The notes under the pieces are model-generated. The model ran no database searches and was not told where the DNA came from. It saw nothing but the letters and a program-made list of their open reading frames with translations. A program made the position numbers and the translations under genes. A DNA stretch of 64,000 nucleotides from Parasponia andersonii. Lineage: Eukaryota > Streptophyta > Magnoliopsida > Rosales > Cannabaceae. The stretch spans positions 708,656-772,655 of the forward strand of contig JXTB01000077.1 of the NCBI GenBank assembly GCA_002914805.1. The letters run 5' to 3'. This document shows, piece after piece, positions 48,601 through 64,000 of the stretch. The stretch's first letter is position 1. Each line of letters begins with the position of its first letter.

Positions 48601-50450
48601 AGGCTGAAAGAAAATGCAGGAAGAATGACATGCTCTGATACCACATTAATGTTATCAATAAAGTATATTTTTCTGTATTGAATGGTACAAGGTGTAACTG
48701 AGTTTAAATAGGACAACCCAACTAGAAAACATAAAGATAATCTGCCATAAAATAGGGAGACAAGAAGACAAAAAAACAATAATAAAACAAAGAATAAATA
48801 AAATATTTGAAACTAATAAAGTATCTTCTGAAGGCCAGATACCCCAACACTACCAACATAATTGGAGTCTTGTAAGTGTAAAAGTAAAAATGTCACCTCA
48901 TGCAGCAAGCGAACTCTTTCATCCTCCAAAGGAAGTGGCCTAGGCCATTTTAACAGCTCACGTAATTGAGGACCTTGCAACATGAAGATAGTTCATCAAT
49001 TTACAACATCTAAGAAAGAGTATCACCTCATCATGTGCTTAGAAACAAATACAGAGATTAAAAGAGTACCAACGACAGAGTCGAGAAAAAACAAAATGTT
49101 TATAACAGTCTAAACATTGAACTCCTTGTCTATGTTTCACTTTTTTTAAAGATCTCTGGAAGTATCTTATTGGGAATGTAAACTAATTCGAATAGACATC
49201 AAAGGAAACACATACTCTGAAATAGCCTACATGTCGATCTAAGAGATGCAAAAGTTCGTATGGTTGTGTTTTGTTGAAACAGGATAGACTCAGTTTTTGA
49301 AGGGGGAAAGAAAATCTCACAAGTTAATATTGATTTTTGAGATCAATCATAATAGCAATCATGTATGTGAGACAATATGCATACATTCATAAACATAGAT
49401 GGACTAGTACCCGTGTACTTCTGCAAGCGATCTGCATCAAAAGCGGACTTGTCGTTCTGAAGAACTTCCTTCAGTCCCAAGGCCAAATTATCATAATTCA
49501 AATCCGCGTCTGTGAAATACAATATTACAACCAACAGAAAGCAAAATCAATTAGAGTAATAATAAATAAATAAATACATAAGAGCTAGATAGATGGGGAG
49601 AAACCACAGAAATTAAGTTGCAGATATAATGGGTAGAAATACATATACATATTTCCTTTAGGAAAAAAAAAAAAAAAAAGAAGTGCAGGTTCAATTTGAA
49701 ATCTAAGGACCAGTTCACTCAAGCATGAAAGCTTAAAATCAGAAATTCCAAATTATAATCAATCAGAGCAATAATCCTCTCTCTTTCTTTATTATTATTA
49801 TTTTTTCTTTTTAAATTTTGTATAGAACTAGAACAATTTACGAGTTGCAGTACTACCATGGTCACTTTTTCTCTTCCGGAGCTAAACCATCAACTAAAAC
49901 CTTATATTTATAAAGGCTAATGTATACTCTTTCTTTAACAGATGTTATCATTTCATAAACTTAAGAATTAGTATTACAATGCAAAAGCACGAATATCTTA
50001 ACATAAAGCGAAGAAAGGGAATAATCTCTTTGGTTGGTCCCATAAACATGTATGGCGACAACAACAACAACAACATATTACATTATCCTCAAAAGTCATA
50101 AAAGTGGTACCATATCCATACCAGGCCAAAAGCAGAAATTCAAAGCATCCAACACCAAGAGGTACTGAACGGTGAGCGGCCCATTATCAAAATAGTGAAT
50201 CCCTTCAAAATCCCATTTCACTTTCGGAATCGAATCAATTATCTGCACCACTTTCTCAATCCCTACACGTATATACATATATATAATATGTATAAATATA
50301 CATAGAAAGCGCTTGAAGCTTAAAATGTGAAAAATGTGGTATTCAATTCGAAATATTGTGTTAATAAAAGAAAAACGAACCTGAAGAGTCGACGACGACA
50401 TGAGAAGAACGACTCGCAACCCAAGCAGAGCTTGCCCTAACATCGTCCAT
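42640..50450 (-). CDS. QNG1: Queuosine 5'-phosphate N-glycosylase / queuosine salvage protein (DUF2419)
   Basis: Seven exons on the minus strand: 50381-50450, 50122-50262, 49411-49509, 48897-48973, 43525-43633, 43118-43446 and 42640-42732. The sum is 918 nt, 305 residues, typical for the family. The protein starts [18 protein letters not shown]. It continues with [82 protein letters not shown], and [20 protein letters not shown]. It ends HHRTLSIYY. Family members release queuine from queuosine-5'-phosphate so that it can be reused for tRNA wobble modification; eukaryotes depend on such salvage. Intron 4 (43634-48896, 5.3 kb) contains a copia element in the same orientation, but flanking splice sites are intact. 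It is tail to tail with formamidase copy 2, 392 bases apart. Confidence 0.9.
43720..43919 (-). repeat. Copia 2 LTR (3' LTR with respect to the element)
   Basis: Matches 48650-48858, with the inner end taccaaca next to the C-rich (minus-strand purine) tract. Its outer base is G where TG...CA termini would predict T. Confidence 0.9.
46273..46576. repeat. 152-bp tandem duplication in copia 2 integrase, ending in a poly-C run
   Basis: The block starting aataaactcctaaccacctc and including gaggagtatcaacacaagaa is repeated with a period of about 152 bases. Both copies end at ttcattaaaa followed by a C-rich run, the second being about twelve consecutive C (46562-46573). 152 is not a multiple of three, so it breaks the integrase frame. 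Confidence 0.85.
48650..48858 (-). repeat. Copia 2 LTR (5' LTR with respect to the element)
   Basis: Reads TGTTGGTAGTG...GATAACA on the minus strand, followed by the TGGTATCAGAGC primer site. It is nearly the same as 43720-43919 apart from scattered changes and about ten extra bases near 48830. Confidence 0.9.
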
Positions 50451-51091
50451 GGCGTCGTTCCTCCCGACCCTCGTGTTCTCAAGCTTCAAACCCTAGAGCT
50501 TTATATATAACATGAGTTAAAAAAATAATAATAATAATAACAATAATAAAGAGTAATAAATGGATGCCAGTGAGCCGAGAGGTGACTAGAAAAAATGGTT
50601 CTATCAAATGTCAAAAAAAAAAAAAACGAAAAATGGTTCTCTCAACTTCTTTCGACGTTTCCCGCTATCGGTCGTACTTGTATGGCTTTTTTTTGCTTTT
50701 TTTTATTTTTTATTTTTTATTTTTACTTTCTCTTAAATTTTTATTTAGCTTTTTTCGGTTGAGTGAGAAAAGCTTTATTCGATTTCGGAATTCCGCCTGG
50801 GCCACGAATTTTTACCATTCTTGTTAGCCGAAAAGCCAGTGGATGATCACGTGAGTGTCATGTCTTTTTGTCCGTCACGTTTTTAATCTTTGTTTTTGTT
50901 TTTGTTTTTGTTTTTTTTGACCCCAAATACGGAGAAAGGGATTAGTAATAGACTAATAGTATGGCCTATACTCTATAGGTGCCTATTGGCTAAAGTTGCT
51001 GCCCACTTTACTGTGTGTCGTCCAGTACCGAGGCTGGAGTCCCTGCACGTCGGCATTGCGGCGCTAAAGGCCCATAAGCCCGTCTTTATGG

Positions 51092-51129
<38 letters not shown>

Positions 51130-51589
51130 TAGTTGGGAAGTTGAATAAATCAGTTGAATACTATTTTTTTTTATTAATTAAATCTATTAATATATCACCT
51201 TTATAAATGAATTCTGGACTAATTTTTAATGATCTTGACAGATTCTTGATTAATTCTTTTTCAAAAATAATAAAATCTAACAATAGTGATAAATTTAGTT
51301 AAATATTTGAAAAAAATAATCATTGCCTATTTAACCTGAGAAATCAACGTGGAAACCAACTTGACTTTTTTAGTCTCATTTTTTAAAACCCTCGATTTCA
51401 TCTTCACGCACCTCATTTTATTAAGTTTTTTAATTACCAAAATGACCTTTAGTGAAATTTCTATTTTGTACATACAACCATCAACTAAATTCATCTGTTT
51501 TTTTTTTCTAAAAATAATTTATGTGATTCTGAAAACGACATTGATAAGTCATATTTACGTTTCACTTATGTTAGAAGAAAAGCTAAAAC
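50451..51589. other. Gene-free interval upstream of QNG1
   Basis: Contains the QNG1 5' leader and promoter, poly-T and (TTTTTG)n tracts, a short GC-rich patch at 51000-51085 (ccgaggctggagtccctgca) that I cannot assign, and a (TA)n run at 51101-51122. Open frames at 50564-50827 and 51349-51600 are T-rich with no family motif. Confidence 0.5.
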
Positions 51590-52200
51590 AACTTAGCTGA
51601 GGGCATGAATGTTGCCAAAGATATTCTTATTAATTTGCTGAGTCATAATTAGTTTGGGTAGGAATTTGTTATGGATGTAAGAGAGTTTGTTAGGCAATGG
51701 CTATTTGTAAGAAAGAGATCTAGAGGAAGAGGGGTATGTTTTGTGTATGGATTGAATTGAGATATGCTCTTGGGAGAAACCTGATTCTTTAATTCATGGT
51801 TAAGTTTATTCTTGAATGAACTTAACCATGATTCTTTAATTCATTCTATTTTTTTTATTTTTATATTACTCTAAATACTTATTTAATTACAACTAGTATA
51901 AGCTCTGCCCATCAATTTGGTATCAGAACTCTCACCTCGATCATGGCCGCCAATGCCCGAAGCAAAGTTGAGTTGATTCTTGACCAGCTGGAGGAGCATC
52001 TGCAAGCAAAGTGAGCTGCTTGGCGGCAAAAGTTTGCTTCTCTCCAAGATGACATGAAAAGCTCAACTCCATGGAGAAAAATGTAGAGCTGTTTCTCACT
52101 TGATTCAATCAATTTTTTCTCACCACCTTCCCCATTCCGAATCCAACTGGTTACACTACTCCTTCACCTCCTACGGCGGCGCAAGTCATCCTTTCATCGA
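51590..52200 (+). mobile_element. Truncated LTR retroelement: LTR end, primer site, start of gag
   Basis: A TTGGTATCAGAACTC primer-site-like sequence (about 51916-51930; compare TGGTATCAGAGC) follows a tract with LTR-like content. It is followed after 13 bases by ATGGCCGCCAATGCC, whose frame has gag-like character (NARSKVELILDQLEEHLQAK, then a stop at about 52014). The element stops being recognisable by about 52200. The LTR start is unclear, estimated near 51590-51605, and no second LTR is in the window downstream. Confidence 0.5.
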
Positions 52201-53519
52201 AATAAAAATTATTACATTATAGAAATTATTAATCTTGTAACTTTTTTTCTAAAAAAAAAAAGAGAAACAAAATTAAGAAAGAATTTAGATCCATTACTAA
52301 GATCCTACGGATGGTGAATTAATGAATTTTACAACTTAAGATTGATGGATAATTATTGCAATAGGCCATTGCCCATATTTACTTTTCTCAAATGATATAT
52401 ATACACATATATAAAATCGATTGCTCGAGTTTACTTTTACGAAGAAGAACTGGACTAGGTCTAAGTCTTTCACAGTTATATTTGTTCATGTAATTTTTAC
52501 CATTGCTAATTAAAAGTAAAGCACATTGAATTGCATTTAAGTGGGAAAACTAGGGAGAATCATTTCTTATTTTTTTGGTTGCAACATAACCAAAAAAAAA
52601 AAAAGATAAAAGATAGGTGAAAATAAGTGGGAGAGTGGTGGAAAAAGTAAAGACAAAACTAAATTGAGTGATAGGTTAGGAATAATTAGGGGTATAATAA
52701 GTACTAATTCAATTTTAAAATTTATTTGAGGGTGTAGTTTTAGAAGCAATATAGGAAAAGTAAACAGATGGATGGTAATAGAGCCACCATTTTCAGAATG
52801 ATATTTCTAGTACTCATCATACAATAAATATCCAAAATATTTTTGATGTGAATTATCTTCAACTTACCCTATCACCTACTTCCAAACCCATGATTCTTTT
52901 TTTTTTCTTTCTTTATTTGGAAACCCATTGATTCTTTCAAGACTCACCACTATGATAGATCCTTATCTTCGAGTTTAAGGGCTAGTGGTGGTAACGAGTT
53001 TAACGCCGATTCGGGTTCCAAGAAAGGAAGGGGTGGATATTTTATCTACTTCGGTATGATTTCTACAGCCAGTAGTGCCCAAATGGCAAGTGTATCGTTC
53101 GAGCTATTATCAAAGATTTGTTCCAAGACCGTTATATTGTGGCCCTGGTATTTCTACGCCTCATCTTTCATGATTGCTTCATTTAGGAACTTTTATCTTA
53201 TTTTTTGTTATTGACTGTGATCTAGGTTTTTCTTCTTTCCTTAAAATTTTGATGTTTGTACTTTCTTTTGACTGTACATGTATTTGTGTGAATTAGAATG
53301 TTGTGAGGTTTCTTTGATTTCGAATTTGATCAAATCTTTAAATGGTGTGATACATTATATTGGATCTCACTGATGAAATCGACTCAGAGAAATAGTCTAT
53401 TTGGACTAGTTTTAGTCTTCTTTTGTTCTCTGAATAACAAATTAACCATTTGTTTGAAAACCAAATCAGAGAAACTATATAGTATAGGTTGAAGAAAATG
53501 GCGGATTGGGAGTAAGGAA

Positions 53520-54560
53520 AGAAATGTGTAGTTATCACAAATTTTATGAGTTGTAGTTATAATAGATTTTATGAGTTATAATCACAACTCATATCTTGTA
53601 TATTTTGAAACTGTTAGAAATTTATGGTTGTCATGGATTGTATGACCTATAGTCACATACACACATGCATTATGAATTTTATTTTTCTTCTTCATCTTTT
53701 TTTTTAGGAACACACACTACTAATCTTGATGGCATGTTTTTTCACGTGAAAAATAGACTTTCTACGAGTTTATAGCCTTATTAGATATGGTTATAAACTA
53801 CTAAATCATTGAAAATAGTCACAAAATGTGTGATTGTTACAACCTTTGTGACTCTAAGTCACTAATCTTAGCTACTGTGAGGGATTGTGTAACCTAAAGT
53901 CACACATTGTGACTACTAATTTGTAAGTTATAGATTTCATGTGAAAATTAGATTTTATGTAAGTTATAGGCATTGTTAGCCATTGTTAAATAGCTATTAC
54001 TAAGCCACATATTGTGATTACTTATTTTGATTTTGTGAAGTAGGCACCAATTTGGTAAATAAGATGCACACATTGTAATAAATATTGACAAAATTTATTG
54101 AATTGTAATTTGATCAATAGTTTCTTAGAAACAATGAAAAAAATGAATAATTTTTGGTAGAATATTAATTGCGTGACTAATTGCGTATGATTAAACAAAT
54201 TAAGATGAATCAAGTGGCAAGTTATCTATCTTTTATTATTGTCCATCACAAATATGTGACTTTTAGTTACGATAAAATATAAATTATCTCAACTATTCAT
54301 AATGATATAAAACAAACCATAACCACTAATCACAAAATTATGGGTCTAATAATAACAAACTTGTAAGTAATGTAACAATTTAGAACTTACTCAAAAAAGA
54401 CATTATAAAAATTGTGATTATTAGTCATAAAATTGTAGCACTGCATATGTTTTTAAAAATTAACAGCATTCGTAACGATATAAAATAAATTATTCTATTA
54501 AAAAAAATAGTGATCGTCAGTCATAAAATTGTGACAACTAATAACAAAGCAAAAAATGAC
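53520..54560. repeat. Cluster of short gtcacaa/ttgtgac repeats, possible DNA-transposon subterminal region
   Basis: Motifs of the type gtcacaaaatgtgtgattg, taagtcactaat, aaagtcacacattgtgacta, agtcataaaattgtgac recur in both orientations over about 1 kb. Such mixed-orientation short words are typical of the subterminal regions of CACTA and similar DNA transposons. No CACTA terminus or transposase is visible, so the assignment is tentative. Confidence 0.35.
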
Positions 54561-55869
54561 AGAAAGGCAATTTCAGAATGGCTTTTTTTTCTCTTCAAAA
54601 GTAACTAAAAAAAGACATTATTTTGAAGTATAAATATCATTTTCAAAAAGTAAACCTAAAAAGTCAGTTTAGCCCAAATTTGAAGTTGAATTAGCCAAGT
54701 CAATTTCCTATGTTAGTTCAGTTGGTTTCAGCTTCACTCTAGTCTTATGGGTAAAAGTGAAATTTAAGGGACGCTCAATATTCTTATTTTTCTCTCTTCC
54801 TTTTTTTCTCTCATATTTCACCAATACCTAATTTTACACTTTATTTTGCCAATATTGATTTTTAGATATTCATTCAATGTGTAAAATATGCATGATACAT
54901 TTATAATAAATAGTTATCAATAATATACATTTAAATTATAAAAAAACCTTTTTGTCGAGGGAATGAGTGCCTTACCACCTTACTTATTAGTATGGTAGTG
55001 TGTAAATTTGGACTTATGATATACATTAGGAAATGTATACTAATTTTTAGGTATAACTTTTATTTATAAAATGTATATAACAGTATGCATGTATAAATTT
55101 GACATGTAAAACACTTTTAGTGTATATTTATCCAAAAATGGGTGCGAATGAATTAAAGAAAAAAAAAAAAGAGTATTTAGGTACTTTTTCCAATAGGAAA
55201 ATGAGGATGTTTTGGATCAAAATGGCTTTTCAATGAACATTTTTTGGGATGATATTTTCTTGATTGTCACGATATTAATGATGGGTAGTCATTATTTTAA
55301 TCATAGGTATTTGGTTATAAGAAAATCATAAATTTATGATTATAAAATAGTGAATATGCATCGTAATATTGTGACATTCCTAAGTTAGGGTTTTTTTTAA
55401 ATATAAATAACAATTTTAAAACTCAGTCTTTTCATATAGAAATTAAATAAATATTTTAAAAATTATAAAATCCTTTTATTTTTATAAAAAATACTCATAT
55501 TATGCTTTTAAACATCAACTAGTTAGTCAATCTAATTTTCACATTCAATAATTAAACATCAGCTGGTCAATAAATAAAATATCATCCCATCGGTTGAAAA
55601 AACTCAATAAACTAGTAGATAAACTGCAACTATTTTGTGGAAAAAAATTAGGGGTTGATTCAGAACTTTTACAATAAAATCAATTTTAAAAAAAAATCTA
55701 AAGATGAAAATTTACCTTCTTAAATTGTTACTAAGCCTAATTTTGCTAAAATTTCATTTGTATGAAAAATAGTCCTATAAAATTGATTTTTGCCCAAATT
55801 TCTCCAAGTTAGGTCCATTTCTCATGGTTGAGTCCATAATCTTTTCATTTTTTTATTAGGGCTTCTTAG

Positions 55870-56220
55870 CCATATGGCTAAATTTCTGATCATAGTTCCG
55901 TTTTTCAAATACTATTAAAAAATAGCCAATTTTTGAAAATTATTTTAAAAATGGTCGTTTTTCATATTTAGCATATCAAAATCTATTGATTTATTTTTTA
56001 AAAAAATTGTTTTAGTTTTTCAAAAATTGATTTGTTTTATTTAGTATATCAAAACATATTGATTATTTTTTTAAAAATTGATTTATTTTTTTAAAAAAAT
56101 AGATCAACTAAAAAATAACTATTTATCAAAATAAAATTATAAAATAGTCATTTATTAAATAAGTGTAAAAAATAGTTAGTTTTTAAATTATCTTAAAAAA
56201 AGTAATTTCTTATAAATACT
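55870..56220. repeat. Dispersed AT-rich repeat, copy 2
   Basis: Shares ordered words with 23500-23760 (tagtatatcaaaacatattg, aaaattgattta, aaaatagatcaactaaaaa, ttcttataaatactct). This copy is somewhat longer, with an internal duplication of the ttagNatatcaaaa segment. Confidence 0.5.
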
Positions 56221-56842
56221 CTTTTTATTATTGCTCAAAGGCTTTGGACTCTTCTCTAAGTAACTTGGTCCAAATGACATTTTCCAAATGTCCAATTATA
56301 ATAAAAATGACAATTCCTAAAAACAAATCGTATTGGAAAGTGATCCTAAAAAGGGGGATAAATATTTGAATATCATGTTTTAAGATACATGAATCAAAGA
56401 TGACTACATTTTTATATGCTCACTATTTTTAGCATCAAACTTCTCCTTTCAAATTCATTTGGGTGAGATAACCAACAAACAAAAAATATATTTTTTAAAA
56501 AAAATATGTAAGTGATGCAAATTATAGTAACAAACCATTTTTATAAAGAATTAGTTGGAACTATTAAGTGATATTGGTCTAAAATTTTCCCCCCTAAAAA
56601 TGACATTTTGGCCCAACACCTTCCCAATTTTATCAATTTCTACAAATATATGTTGATAAACCCTTCACATAACTGTATAGAAATAGGATTATTTCAAATT
56701 AGAAAATGTTATTCTAATTATACTCGATCATAACAACAATGATTATCGCCTATCGGTCATAGATACTCTACCCAATATTTATTTATATTTTTCAGTGAAA
56801 TTTGATGGAACTGAGGGAAACTTTATTGAATGTATATATATG

Positions 56843-57051
56843 GGCATCAATCCAGTAGGTATTTTTTTTTTTTGGCCAATGAAAATTTAGCATGCACATT
56901 TTTTTATTGATAGAGAAAGAGCATTAATGATGTATGTCTTTTCATACACTTCATTATAGTCATTGGATCACCATTAGATGGTGATCTAACGGCTAAAAAA
57001 AAATACCTACTCATAGGTAAAATAAAAAAATACCTATTGGATTGGCAACCT
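56843..57051. mobile_element. Single-unit MITE related to the foldback element at 1-456
   Basis: The ends are inverted repeats: ggcatcaatccagtaggtat on the left and, read in reverse, ggttgccaatccaataggta on the right. The interior has the same blocks as one arm of 1-456: caatgaaaatttagcatg, agagaaagagcattaatgat, gtcttttcatacacttcatt, ggatcaccattagatggtga. It is non-coding and about 208 bases long. Confidence 0.75.

Positions 57052-64000
<6,949 letters not shown>

Larger units (their letters stand above)
43720..48858 (-). mobile_element. Ty1/copia LTR retrotransposon 2, inside QNG1 intron 4
   Basis: LTRs of about 200 bases (43720-43919 and 48650-48858) flank a minus-strand copia body. The primer site TGGTATCAGAGC (initiator tRNA-Met type) is at 48632-48643 on the minus strand; the polypurine tract (minus TTGAGGGGGAG) is at 43920-43930. 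In order on the minus strand: a gag UBN2-like region (47681-48325), a zinc knuckle [14 protein letters not shown] (about 47600-47640), protease DSGATDHMT (about 47315-47345), integrase, RT, and RNase H ([13 protein letters not shown], about 44135-44175). The RT box reads YVDNII (about 44866-44883) instead of YVDD, and stops or frameshifts break gag-pol. I saw no clear target-site duplication. The LTRs differ by a dozen or more substitutions plus a gap. Confidence 0.92.
52201..56842. other. Gene-free AT-rich interval with dispersed repeats
   Basis: I see no gene. 53520-54560 is dense in short direct and inverted gtcacaa / ttgtgac words (entered separately). 55870-56220 is a second copy of the repeat at 23500. 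Frames at 52567-52749, 53338-53538 and 54022-54213 are AT-rich and unsupported. Confidence 0.55.

Noticed and set aside
50096..50482. Minus-strand frame of 128 codons starting upstream of the QNG1 ATG
   Set aside because: It reads through intron 1; the spliced model starting at MDDVRASS fits the family.

Overview
This is plant nuclear DNA, most likely from a eudicot. It is AT-rich. Its genes have many short GT-AG introns, and its mobile DNA is LTR retrotransposons and small foldback or MITE-like elements. A 47-base run of N marks an assembly gap. The species cannot be fixed from the sequence alone. Coordinates and splice sites below were read by eye.

Layout. 1-456: a palindromic MITE-like element; a single-unit relative lies at 56843-57051. 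5316-6128 (minus): a two-exon class II LOB-domain gene of the LBD37/38/39 group, which are nitrogen-responsive repressors. 12622-22206: a degenerate Ty3/gypsy element of Tat type (plus) with both LTRs, gag, an internally deleted pol, a second RNase H, integrase remains, and an extra antisense reading frame (18490-20575, minus). About 24700-42250: two tandem copies of a unit carrying a plant formamidase / indole-3-acetamide hydrolase gene (FmdA_AmdA family; plus). About 30930-31790: a broken 3' fragment of a queuosine-salvage gene, ended by a Ty1/copia element (31801-37182, minus) that has a clear target-site duplication. 42640-50450 (minus): the complete queuosine-salvage gene (QNG1/DUF2419), tail to tail with the second formamidase copy and holding a second copia element (43720-48858, minus) in one intron. 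51590-52200: a truncated retroelement (LTR end, primer site, start of gag). 52200-59040: AT-rich repeats without a recognisable gene. 59041-64000 (plus): a casein kinase II alpha gene with a long plastid-type leader (CKA4-like), cut by the window end a few codons before its stop.

How the parts relate. The best lead is the formamidase cluster. Each unit has a full seven-exon body with one first exon close to it (type B) and another further upstream (type A). Types A and B encode alternative N termini and both splice in phase 0 into the same exon 2. In unit 2 the B exon has a 2-base insertion that breaks the frame, while the A exon is intact, so copy 2 can make a full protein only from the distal A exon. 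The formamidase plus QNG1-tail arrangement shows that the duplicated segment ended inside QNG1, leaving a pseudogene next to unit 1. The retroelements all look decayed: stops, a missing RT core in the gypsy, and a substituted RT catalytic aspartate in the second copia.
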